From Nitrospinota bacterium (GTDB lineage Bacteria; Tectomicrobia; Entotheonellia; J063): 7,996 nucleotides of DNA. Made by a program: the position numbers and the translations under genes. Positions within the stretch are counted from its first letter, which is position 1, and each line of letters opens with the position of its first letter. Positions 1-5,802 of this stretch are shown here, piece by piece. Below the pieces are notes generated by a model. It was not told where the DNA came from. It worked only from the letters and a program-made list of their open reading frames with translations, and made no database searches. The stretch spans positions 1-7,996 of the forward strand of contig RFHZ01000504.1 of NCBI GenBank assembly GCA_003696125.1. Direction: 5' to 3'.

Positions 1-10
1 GCTCCTCTGA

Positions 11-57
11 AAGTAACGAGTAACGAGTAACGAGTAATGAGTGATGAGGACTGAGGA
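11..57 (-). repeat. Heptamer repeat array A
   Basis: Six consecutive 7-base units plus a partial one. On the minus strand they read AGTCCTC, ATCACTC, ATTACTC, GTTACTC, GTTACTC, GTTACTT. Units differ in the first four bases and, except for the last, end in CTC. The unit types and their order match arrays B and C elsewhere in the window, but this copy is in the opposite orientation. Its AGTCCTC end runs directly into the palindrome at 57-80. The array is non-coding: a 7-base period shifts frame at every unit. Confidence 0.85.
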
Positions 58-80
58 GGGGCGCAGCGCGCTGCGCCCCT
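57..80. repeat. 24-base perfect palindrome (REP-like)
   Basis: Two 12-base arms, AGGGGCGCAGCG and its exact complement, meet with no spacer, giving a very GC-rich self-complementary element. On a single strand the central bases would open as a loop. No T-run follows on either strand, so it is not a textbook intrinsic terminator. The position at the end of heptamer array A, downstream of the minus-strand secreted-protein gene, suggests a dispersed intergenic palindrome of the REP type. That class assignment is inference. Confidence 0.75.
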
Positions 81-233
81 ACCAGACGCCTGTGCCTCTG
101 TGCCTGGTCTTTACCTCCTGGCTTTTAGGGCCTTTATTATCACATGCCCGGGGTGATGTCAAGGCAGAGGTGGGAGAGAAGATGAGGTCAAGAGGAGGGG
201 TAGTGGGGAAGGAAAAGGAGAAGAAAACCTGGT
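81..233 (-). other. Intergenic region, pyrimidine-rich 3' flank of secreted-protein gene
   Basis: No gene is seen here. Just beyond the stop codon of the minus-strand gene, about 175-230 is almost pure purine on the plus strand, so the transcript would be C/U-rich and poor in G. This composition is typical of Rho-utilisation stretches. A very small inverted repeat (AAACC/GGTTT) followed by TCTTCT lies at the stop codon, but its loop is too short to be convincing. Termination in this region is an inference from composition only. Confidence 0.3.
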
Positions 234-824
234 TTAATGACTATAACCAGAGAAGAACTGAACCCCGTCGGCAGTCAGATCGACGGGAGGGTTGGCCAGG
301 GGATGGGTGGGGTCGGTATCGGTAGGAGAGGTGGTGGTGTTAAAGGTATCCGGTCTACAGTCTCCACTGACATCATCGCCCCAGGGACCGCGACTGTATA
401 CGGCAAAGAAGCCGGCGTCGGTAGTGCCTACCGCCGTGTGCATGCTGACGATCGGTCCGCTGATAACATCGATGGGAGCAGAGATCTCCCGTAAGAGGGT
501 GACTGCATTGCCATTACAGTCAGTAGCGAAGTTCCCGACAAAGATGGCATCGGTAATACTCGCTCCTACCGGTACCCAGTACACCTCATAGAGGGTGAAG
601 GGATCGGCGAGCGCTCCCTTGACCAGGACCCGTACCCTTCCCGATCCGTTGACCATGATCATCCCCTGGGAGAGGGAATCCCCTCCGCAGGTACCGGTGT
701 AACTCGTCTCTGCACAACGCACCAGTTGGGTAACCCAGATGGCCTGGGCTTCCGGCGTGAAGAAAAAGGTTACCAGAACGAGACCAAGAACCAAGAAGCC
801 GAGAGAGAAACGATGTGTAGGCAT
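234..824 (-). CDS. Secreted protein of unknown function, four cysteines in the mature part
   Basis: The 196-residue protein begins with a clear Sec signal peptide: basic MPTHR, a hydrophobic core of about residues 7-22, and a likely signal peptidase I site after AQA (residues 26-28). The mature part has four cysteines (37, 46, 103, 156), which could form two disulfides in the periplasm or outside the cell. Residues 60-107 have an alternating beta-strand look, with a GRVRVLVKGAL strand, a TLYEVYWVPVG strand and a TDCNGNA turn. The C-terminal quarter is rich in Thr, Pro and Asp. The start chosen is the second ATG: GGAGG lies 5 bases before it, while an ATG 12 bases upstream overlaps that same ribosome site. 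It is on the same strand as the cytochrome genes but separated from them by 179 bases containing array B. I do not recognise the family and assign no function. Confidence 0.75.
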   Translation of the reverse strand: MPTHRFSLGFLVLGLVLVTFFFTPEAQAIWVTQLVRCAETSYTGTCGGDSLSQGMIMVNGSGRVRVLVKGALADPFTLYEVYWVPVGASITDAIFVGNFATDCNGNAVTLLREISAPIDVISGPIVSMHTAVGTTDAGFFAVYSRGPWGDDVSGDCRPDTFNTTTSPTDTDPTHPLANPPVDLTADGVQFFSGYSH

Positions 825-829
825 ATACA

Positions 830-834
830 CCTCC
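830..834 (-). promoter_or_regulatory. Ribosome binding site deciding the start at 824
   Basis: GGAGG on the minus strand with a 5-base gap to the ATG at 824. The first in-frame ATG (836) partly overlaps this site, so translation from there would lack a Shine-Dalgarno sequence at the right distance. Confidence 0.7.
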
Positions 835-916
835 ATCCAGAGAGACAGGGCTTCCTCTCCTTATCCTTCCCTTCTCTCTCTTCTCGGCACATGGACAGGA
901 AAACTTTAGTCATCTC

Positions 917-1009
917 AGTCCTCAGTCCTCATCACTCATTACTCATTTTACTCAGTCCTCAGTCCTCATTACTCATTACTCGTTACTCATTACTCGTTAC
1001 TCATCACTT
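917..1009 (+). repeat. Heptamer repeat array B
   Basis: Thirteen tandem units, twelve of 7 bases and one of 9 (ATTTTACTC at 945-953). The order is AGTCCTC x2, ATCACTC, ATTACTC, the 9-base unit, AGTCCTC x2, ATTACTC x2, GTTACTC, ATTACTC, GTTACTC, ATCACTT. The final unit contains the stop codon of the minus-strand diheme cytochrome gene (TCA at 1004-1006), so the array begins exactly where that gene ends. It shares unit types and order with arrays A and C. Translated by chance it gives HSLLIT/YSLLVT-like peptides that should not be annotated. Confidence 0.9.
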
Positions 1010-1894
1010 GGCCAGCACCTTATGCCTGATCGGGGGCAGGGAGCGGAGATAGACAGCAATGGCGGTGAGATCGGCTTCGCTGAGGTGCCGGTACCCCTGC
1101 TCGATCATCTCTGCCATCAGTCCCTGCGCATCATCCCCGTCTGGTTTGAAGCCGGTCTGCAGGAACCAGACGATATCCGGGATGCTCCAGGTACCGATAC
1201 CGGTGGCCTCATCCGGGGTGATGTTGGGAGCCAGTTGTCCCTCAGGACCATCAACCGAACCGGCCAGGAAGAGTTCTTCTTTAGGTCCACCCAAAAAGTT
1301 ACGTGGAGTATGGCACTCTCCACAGTGACCCAAAGCCGTTACCAGGTATGCTCCCCGGTTCCACTCTGCCGAGCGCCGGGGATCGGGTTGAAAGGGACCG
1401 GGACGGAAGTAGAGCCATTTCCATCCGCGCAGTGCCGGTCGCCAGCCCAAGGGGGGAATAAGCTCCGGAGCCCTGTTCTCCTGCCTGATAGGGGGGACAG
1501 AGAAGAGGTAGGCTTTCAGATCGAGGAGATCCTGCCTGGTCATGCGGGTAAAGGAGGTATAGGGGAAGACGGGAAAGTAGTGCTTCCCGTCCGGTCCCTT
1601 CCCTTCGGTCATCGCCCTGATAAAGTCGGCATCGCTCCAGCGCCCGATACCGGTCACCGGATCAGGGGTGATGTTGGTGCTGTACACAACCCCAAAGGGG
1701 GTTTTCAGGGGGCGTCCCCCGGCCAGGAACGCCCCCTTCTTCGGATCGGTATGACAGCCACACCCGCCACTGGCCCGGAAGAGGTATTCCCCTCGTTGCA
1801 CCGCTGATGCCTCCTGAGCCAATGCCGGACAGGCAGGAGACCAGAGCAAGACAAAGAGGAAAAAGAGCCGGTACCACATCTTCCCACGCATCAT
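1004..1894 (-). CDS. Diheme class I cytochrome c, periplasmic
   Basis: The 296-residue protein has an N-terminal signal peptide (MMRGKMWYR, then a hydrophobic stretch, probable cleavage after ALA at 24-26) and two cytochrome c domains. Domain 2 has a normal heme site, CGECH at residues 191-195. Domain 1 has CGCH at 45-48, one residue shorter than CxxCH. The domains are an internal duplication: NITPD-x-x-TGIG-x-W occurs near residues 74-86 and again near 224-236. Likely axial methionines are Met118 in domain 1 and Met260 or Met263 in domain 2. The layout resembles the cytochrome subunits of membrane alcohol/sugar dehydrogenases, but those usually carry three hemes, and no dehydrogenase gene is adjacent. 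It follows the cytochrome c' gene closely and is probably cotranscribed with it. The start is uncertain: no good ribosome site is visible, and a GTG at 1933 (9 bases after the upstream stop) or an ATG at 1879 are alternatives. Translational coupling is likely. Confidence 0.88.
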   Translation of the reverse strand: MMRGKMWYRLFFLFVLLWSPACPALAQEASAVQRGEYLFRASGGCGCHTDPKKGAFLAGGRPLKTPFGVVYSTNITPDPVTGIGRWSDADFIRAMTEGKGPDGKHYFPVFPYTSFTRMTRQDLLDLKAYLFSVPPIRQENRAPELIPPLGWRPALRGWKWLYFRPGPFQPDPRRSAEWNRGAYLVTALGHCGECHTPRNFLGGPKEELFLAGSVDGPEGQLAPNITPDEATGIGTWSIPDIVWFLQTGFKPDGDDAQGLMAEMIEQGYRHLSEADLTAIAVYLRSLPPIRHKVLAK

Positions 1895-1942
1895 GAGCAA
1901 AAGGCGGCAGAAATCTCTGCTGCCCTTCTCCACTCTTCAACG

Positions 1943-2422
1943 CTACTGCTGTCGTTTATAGCTTTCCTCTTTCGGCTTGCGGAACGGTTTGTGGCAGTCT
2001 CCACAGGTCCCACCCAGTTTTTTCACCTGGGCCACTATGGCCTGCATATCACCCGATTGGGCTATTTCGGCCAGCCTGGCACTCTCTTTCCCCATCGCGT
2101 CTGCCGCTGCGGTGAATTTCTCCCAGTCCTGCCAGATCTCCGGCTTGGCATCGGTTTTTCCTGCCGTAATCTCCTTCTTAAAGGCATCGGCAATCAGTTT
2201 GCTGACGAGATGGATGCCCTGGGCATGGGTGGCGATGTGGTCTGTATAGGGGAGCTTCTTCTTCAGGATATCGGCAATCGCTCCCATGTGAGCCCCGTTG
2301 GCGCGCATCAGTTTTTGGCGATAGATAATAAACGCTTCATCACTTTGGGCCTGAACGGACAGGGGGAAAAGCAACAGGGTGAAAGCGATCAGGGTAAGCA
2401 CACCGATAGACCATCGCTGCAT
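1943..2422 (-). CDS. Cytochrome c' / c-556 family protein
   Basis: The 159-residue protein has a signal peptide ending at VQA (residues 23-25) and a mature part of about 134 residues, the usual size for the cytochrome c' four-helix-bundle family. The single heme site, CGDCH, is at 140-144 near the C-terminus, as in that family. In helix 1, YRQKLM (34-39) puts Met39 where low-spin c-556 proteins carry their methionine ligand, so six-coordinate low-spin heme is more likely than a gas-binding five-coordinate c'. The start is the ATG with AGGAGG 7 bases upstream. A longer ORF reaching 2530 is rejected because its first codon lies in the -35 box of the promoter at 2502-2530. The leader of about 70 bases contains a small hairpin (GAGGAG/CTCCTC, 2451-2466). 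This is the first gene of an operon with the diheme cytochrome. A periplasmic electron-carrier role is inferred. Confidence 0.9.
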   Translation of the reverse strand: MQRWSIGVLTLIAFTLLLFPLSVQAQSDEAFIIYRQKLMRANGAHMGAIADILKKKLPYTDHIATHAQGIHLVSKLIADAFKKEITAGKTDAKPEIWQDWEKFTAAADAMGKESARLAEIAQSGDMQAIVAQVKKLGGTCGDCHKPFRKPKEESYKRQQ

Positions 2423-2429
2423 AAACCAT

Positions 2430-2435
2430 CCTCCT
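2430..2435 (-). promoter_or_regulatory. Strong ribosome binding site of the cytochrome c' gene
   Basis: AGGAGG on the minus strand, 7 bases before the ATG at 2422. Together with the promoter at 2502-2530 it fixes the start and removes a spurious N-terminal extension of 36 residues. Confidence 0.8.
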
Positions 2436-2501
2436 TTTTTTCTAAGCATTGAGGAGAGAGCTCCTCTTTCCTTCCCATTTACCGTTGATGATGAGTCAGG
2501 C

Positions 2502-2530
2502 AATATACCATGCCCTCTCCGGGGTGTCAA
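2502..2530 (-). promoter_or_regulatory. Sigma70-like promoter of the cytochrome operon
   Basis: On the minus strand, a perfect -35 TTGACA (2530-2525), a 17-base spacer and -10 TATATT (2507-2502, five of six consensus bases). Transcription would start near 2495 and run through the cytochrome c' and diheme cytochrome genes. It lies in the 171-base gap after the HDOD gene, so the cytochromes need not depend on upstream transcription. Confidence 0.75.
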
Positions 2531-2561
2531 GCAAAACCGGAGGCAGGGGAAATGAGGAGGG

Positions 2562-2586
2562 CCTGGACAGAGGGGGCACGTCCAGG
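2562..2586 (-). terminator. Possible terminator hairpin after the HDOD gene
   Basis: A perfect 7-base inverted repeat, CCTGGAC/GTCCAGG, with an 11-base loop begins 7 bases past the HDOD stop codon and ends before the cytochrome promoter. The place is right for a terminator, but C/T-mixed sequence rather than a T-run follows on the minus strand, so intrinsic termination is uncertain. Confidence 0.35.
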
Positions 2587-2593
2587 AGGAAAT

Positions 2594-3949
2594 TCAGGCA
2601 GAGAGAGGGGGACGCAGGATGGCTTTGAGCTGGGTACGGATACTTTCCGGGAAACGCTTCAGGTTTTTCTGCAATATGGGAGCGATTGTTTCTTCACAGA
2701 AGTACCGGCTCTTGTGAGGGGGGAGACCCAGCAGGGTCATGTATTCGGAGAAAAAGATCTCCGAAGGTGGGTCCTGTTGCAGGAGGATATCATGACAGAC
2801 ATGGGCGATATAGAGGATGGCGATGGCTGACCTGTACTCTGAATCGAGCCGGTCAGGAGGGGTAAACTCTGGTTCGTAATGCCGGGCAATAACCAGGTAG
2901 ATGTTCTCCGGGAGTCCCCAGGCCTGCAGCAGGTGGGCTCCGATTTGCGCATCGTCGAGTACGGCAAACAGATCCCGGATATTGGAGTATTTCCGCTGTA
3001 GGAGGAGAAGCACGATCTTCCCGATATCGTGTAACAGGCCTATGGTGGTGATCATCGATGGGGGAGCTGCCTTGCTCAGCCGGGCGATTTCGTATGCGAT
3101 GGAGGAGACCAGCAGGGAGTGGTTGAGGATCTTATACGCTTCTGGATCGCGAGGCATCACACTTCCCAGGGCATGGCTCAGGATCAGTTGATAGATGTTG
3201 TTAAATCCCAACAAGAGGACGGCACGATATACATCGGCCACTTTTTCCCGCAGTCCATAGTAGGCAGAATTGACCGTCTTTAAAACCAGGCTGGCCAGCG
3301 GGGGATCGTTCTGGATGGCCATGACCACTTCCCGTGTATCGACCGCCTCCTCTTGTAGCTTCATGGCCAGGTCGTAGGCAAAGGTGGGAAGCCTGGGGAT
3401 TTTCCGGATGATACTCTGCACGAGATCGGATCGGCTGATGTCACTCGACCGGGATCGAACGGTTGCAATATAGGAGAGCAGCTTTTCCTCTCTGTCCAGG
3501 AGATGGACCTGCTCGGACAGGGTCTTTTGCAGGAGCCTGTACAGAGAGGTTCTGGCTTTGGCGTACAGGATCGACCGGACCCGGGAGGAGAGGGAATCGA
3601 TGAGGTGGTGATCGATCCCCAGCAGCATCGATTCCTCCTGGGCACTAAGCGTACAGGCGTCAATATCAGGAGAGGAAAGGGGCAAAAATTCCCAGACATC
3701 CCCTTCTCGTAATTCGATGGACTGGGGAGACCCTCGCAGAGAGAGGGAGACCTGCATCGTTCCTCTCAGGAGGAGAAAGAAGGTGTGCGTTGTCTCCTGG
3801 TGCAGGGGAAGGCTCTGATGAGGAGAGAGCTTTTGGATCTGTCCGGCACTATAGAGGGCAGAGAGCTCTTCTTCATCGAGTCCCTGCAGAACAGCAGGAC
3901 AGGGTTTATCCTGCGTCACTACCGGGGTTGACTTGGTAAAGAGTTTCAT
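2594..3949 (-). CDS. HDOD domain protein with N-terminal cyclic-nucleotide-binding-like domain
   Basis: This 451-residue cytoplasmic protein is probably regulatory. Residues about 30-120 look like a cNMP-binding beta-barrel (HTFFLLLRGTMQVSL, then REGDVWEF). The phosphate-binding loop is degenerate: the usual GELAL and the following Arg are replaced by WEFLPL and DIDA, so binding of cAMP or cGMP is doubtful. A helical linker (about 120-165) leads to an HDOD domain (about 175-390) with the family's NSAYYG segment (227-232), His277, GLLHDIGK (304-311, HD pair 307-308), AWGLP (343-347) and RHYEPE (356-361). The position where the family often has H-x-E before the glycine reads D-A-Q (333-335), so metal-dependent phosphodiesterase activity is unlikely. 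HDOD proteins are linked to signalling, often without known catalysis. The start has AGAGAGG 8 bases upstream; a 17-residue longer ORF lacks a better site. It precedes the cytochrome operon on the same strand, separated by a hairpin and a promoter. Confidence 0.88.
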   Translation of the reverse strand: MKLFTKSTPVVTQDKPCPAVLQGLDEEELSALYSAGQIQKLSPHQSLPLHQETTHTFFLLLRGTMQVSLSLRGSPQSIELREGDVWEFLPLSSPDIDACTLSAQEESMLLGIDHHLIDSLSSRVRSILYAKARTSLYRLLQKTLSEQVHLLDREEKLLSYIATVRSRSSDISRSDLVQSIIRKIPRLPTFAYDLAMKLQEEAVDTREVVMAIQNDPPLASLVLKTVNSAYYGLREKVADVYRAVLLLGFNNIYQLILSHALGSVMPRDPEAYKILNHSLLVSSIAYEIARLSKAAPPSMITTIGLLHDIGKIVLLLLQRKYSNIRDLFAVLDDAQIGAHLLQAWGLPENIYLVIARHYEPEFTPPDRLDSEYRSAIAILYIAHVCHDILLQQDPPSEIFFSEYMTLLGLPPHKSRYFCEETIAPILQKNLKRFPESIRTQLKAILRPPLSA

Positions 3950-4141
3950 GGAACAATCCTCTCTGACCTGTCCAGTGAACCGGTTTTCGTTTCGATGCAC
4001 ACGAGAAATAGACTGCCGGGCTCATCAGGGATGTAGAGACTTTTGTTTCTGTATCGGCAAAAAGCCTCTCGCACTTTACGTACTCTTCATAAATTTTCTC
4101 CCAGGGACTCCCTCTCCCCGCTTCCCCCTTACTCACCCCTC
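3950..4141. other. Intergenic region upstream of the HDOD gene
   Basis: Together with array C and the liv promoter this forms a gap of about 346 bases between divergent genes. The HDOD promoter must lie here or further upstream on the minus strand, but I find no convincing -35/-10 pair; a TTGCCG near 4065 has no good partner. A minus-strand ORF of 76 codons (4136-3906) overlaps the HDOD start in another frame, begins at the edge of the repeat array and has no ribosome site, so I do not call it a gene. Confidence 0.5.
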
Positions 4142-4232
4142 ATTACTCCTCACTCATTACTCCTCACTCAGTCCTCAGTCCTCATTACTCATCACTCATT
4201 ACTCATCACTCGTTACTCATCACTCGTTACTC
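4142..4232 (+). repeat. Heptamer repeat array C
   Basis: Thirteen tandem units, every one exactly 7 bases and ending in CTC: ATTACTC, CTCACTC, ATTACTC, CTCACTC, AGTCCTC x2, ATTACTC, ATCACTC, ATTACTC, ATCACTC, GTTACTC, ATCACTC, GTTACTC. From the AGTCCTC pair onward the order parallels array B. A degraded copy (TTACTC) begins at 4129. The array ends 12 bases before the -35 box of the liv operon promoter. No conserved repeat/spacer pattern of the CRISPR kind is present. Confidence 0.9.
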
Positions 4233-4244
4233 AACCGTTTCGAC

Positions 4245-4274
4245 TTGACAATACGGGAGAGGGATGGGTAACAT
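4245..4274 (+). promoter_or_regulatory. Sigma70-like promoter of the livGFM operon
   Basis: A perfect -35 TTGACA (4245-4250), an 18-base spacer and -10 TAACAT (4269-4274, four of six consensus bases). The predicted transcription start is near 4281, leaving a leader of only about 15 bases to the ATG at 4296, or about 45 to the alternative ATG at 4326. Confidence 0.65.
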
Positions 4275-4295
4275 AGCAATCCGGAAAGAGCAGGA

Positions 4296-5066
4296 ATGAT
4301 CCCCGTATTTCCAGAGCATCGGTCTATGGGTACACAGGCACTCTTGGAGACGCAAAACCTCAGCAAACGTTTTGGGGGCTTGACCGCGGTCCACAGGGTC
4401 TCCCTGCGGCTCGAGCCAGGGGAGATCCGGGGGGTGATCGGACCCAATGGATCGGGCAAGACCACCCTGGTCAATCTCCTCTCCGGCCTTTACGATCCCA
4501 CAGAGGGGATGATCTTCTTTGGAGGAGAGCGGATCGATCGCCTCCGTCCCAACCTCCGTACCGCCCGCGGCATGATCCGTACCTTCCAGATTCCCAAGCT
4601 GTTTCGCCATATGACCGTCCTGGAGAATATGATGGTGCCCGCCCTTGCCGATAGCCAGCAGGCCCACAAGACAAGCATAGAAGAGGTGGAAGAGAAGGCC
4701 TGGAATCTTTTGCGCTTCGTGAAGCTCGATCACCTGGCCCGGGCCCAGGCGGCCGACCTCTCCGGTGGCCAGGCCATGCTCCTCCAGATCGCCCGCGGCT
4801 TTATGATCGAGCCGCTCAAACTCTATCTCATGGATGAACCCTTTGCCGGTGTCAACCCGGTGATCAAAGAGGTGATCATGGAATCGATCCTGACCATGAA
4901 TCGAGAGCAGGGAGTCACCTTCCTGGTGGTCAGCCATGAGATGCCGACCATCCGGCGCCTCTGCCAGAAGATCTCTGTGATGCACGAAGGAGCAATAATC
5001 GCGGAAGGGGGAATCGAAGAGGTAGCCAACGACCCGCTCGTGATCGAAGCCTATCTGGGGAGTTGA
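4296..5066 (+). CDS. livG: Branched-chain amino acid ABC transporter ATPase LivG
   Basis: One of two cytoplasmic ATPases that drive import through the LivH/LivM permeases. All ABC elements are intact in the 256-residue product: Walker A GPNGSGKTT (49-57), Q-loop Gln97 in RTFQ, signature LSGGQ (154-158), Walker B LYLMDE (175-180) and the H-loop His213 in VSHEM. The opening NLSKRFGGLTAV and the phrase MTVLEN are characteristic of LivG. Length is normal for the family. The start is uncertain: ATG 4296 has a weak purine-rich site (AAAGAGCAGGA) just upstream, while ATG 4326 gives an N-terminus closer to family length. Either fits the promoter at 4245-4274. It is the first gene of the livG-livF-livM operon; the next start is only 2 bases past this stop. 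Confidence 0.93.
   Translation: MIPVFPEHRSMGTQALLETQNLSKRFGGLTAVHRVSLRLEPGEIRGVIGPNGSGKTTLVNLLSGLYDPTEGMIFFGGERIDRLRPNLRTARGMIRTFQIPKLFRHMTVLENMMVPALADSQQAHKTSIEEVEEKAWNLLRFVKLDHLARAQAADLSGGQAMLLQIARGFMIEPLKLYLMDEPFAGVNPVIKEVIMESILTMNREQGVTFLVVSHEMPTIRRLCQKISVMHEGAIIAEGGIEEVANDPLVIEAYLGS
5057..5062 (+). promoter_or_regulatory. Ribosome binding site of livF inside the end of livG
   Basis: GGGGAG lies within the last codons of livG, 6 bases before the livF ATG at 5069. It favours ATG 5069 over an in-frame TTG at 5063 and implies translational coupling of the two ATPase subunits. Confidence 0.7.
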
Positions 5067-5068
5067 AG

Positions 5069-5791
5069 ATGGCCATTCTCACCGTCAACGATATCCATGC
5101 CGGTTATTATGCCGGGATAGAGATTTTAAACGGGATTTCCTTGCAGGTCACCCCTGCCTCCATCACCGGGATCATCGGTCCCAACGGAGCCGGAAAATCG
5201 ACCCTCCTGAAGGTCATCTTCGGCTTTCTCTCCCCCTGGCAGGGAGCGATCAGCTTTGAAGGAGCGCCGATTGCCGGCCTTTCTCCTGCCCAGATAAAAC
5301 GACTGGGGATCAGTTACGTGCCGCAGGGGATCAACATCTTCCCGCAGATGACGGTGGAGGAGAACCTCTTGCTCGGTGCCTGGACCTTCCGCGGCGAGAA
5401 ACAGCGGGTCAGAAGCGCCCTGGAGCAGGTCTATAGCCTGTTTCCTGCCCTGGCAGAACACAGGCATCGCCGTGCCGTGTTCCTGAGTGGAGGACAGGCC
5501 AAGATGCTCTCCATCGCCAAGGAGGTGATCTCTGCGCCTCGTCTCCTCCTGGTGGATGAGCCCTCGGCCGGTCTGGCTCCCCGTATTGCCGGGCAGGTGT
5601 ACGATTTTCTCCTCCAGAGCCAGGCAGCCGGGTTATCCATCCTGCTGGTCGATCAGAACATCAACAAGGCGGTCGAAATCTCCGGGTATCTCTACATGAT
5701 CGAGATGGGTCGGGTCAAACTGGAAGGGGAACGCACCCTGTTTGCGGATAACCTCCGGCAGATCGTGCGCGATTCCCTGATCGGTGTCTGA
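5069..5791 (+). CDS. livF: Branched-chain amino acid ABC transporter ATPase LivF
   Basis: The second ATPase of the importer, 240 residues, normal for LivF. Motifs in order: Walker A GPNGAGKST (37-45), Q-loop in SYVPQG (82-87), the LivF-type segment FPQMTVEENLLLG (91-103), signature LSGGQ (139-143), Walker B LLLVDE (159-164) and VDQN (194-197). The usual H-loop histidine is Gln196, which is normal for LivF proteins. The gene begins 2 bases after the livG stop, with its ribosome site inside livG. It is followed by livM after 11 bases, so the three genes are surely one transcript. Confidence 0.94.
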   Translation: MAILTVNDIHAGYYAGIEILNGISLQVTPASITGIIGPNGAGKSTLLKVIFGFLSPWQGAISFEGAPIAGLSPAQIKRLGISYVPQGINIFPQMTVEENLLLGAWTFRGEKQRVRSALEQVYSLFPALAEHRHRRAVFLSGGQAKMLSIAKEVISAPRLLLVDEPSAGLAPRIAGQVYDFLLQSQAAGLSILLVDQNINKAVEISGYLYMIEMGRVKLEGERTLFADNLRQIVRDSLIGV

Positions 5792-5802
5792 GGAGAGAAA
5801 CG

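Noticed and set aside
726-1052. Plus-strand ORF of 108 codons over array B
   Set aside because: Its repetitive HSLLI/YSLLVT part is just the translated 7-base repeat, and the rest is antisense to real genes; no ribosome site.
1022-1807. 261-codon plus-strand ORF
   Set aside because: Antisense shadow of the diheme cytochrome gene.
3950-4120. Possible c-di-GMP riboswitch in the HDOD leader
   Set aside because: Considered because of the signalling gene, but the conserved GEMM core sequence and stems are not present.
3906-4136. 76-codon minus-strand ORF overlapping the HDOD start
   Set aside because: Part of it looks protein-like, but it begins at the repeat edge with GTG, has no ribosome site and runs out of frame into the HDOD gene.
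4142-4232. Heptamer arrays as CRISPR
   Set aside because: Units are 7 bases with no spacers of constant length and no cas genes nearby.
3933-4276. Two overlapping plus-strand ORFs over array C
   Set aside because: Same low-complexity peptide produced in two frames by the heptamer array, which shows it is not coding.
4227-4985. 252-codon minus-strand ORF
   Set aside because: Antisense to livG, His/Asp-rich, and crosses the liv promoter; no sign of a real protein.
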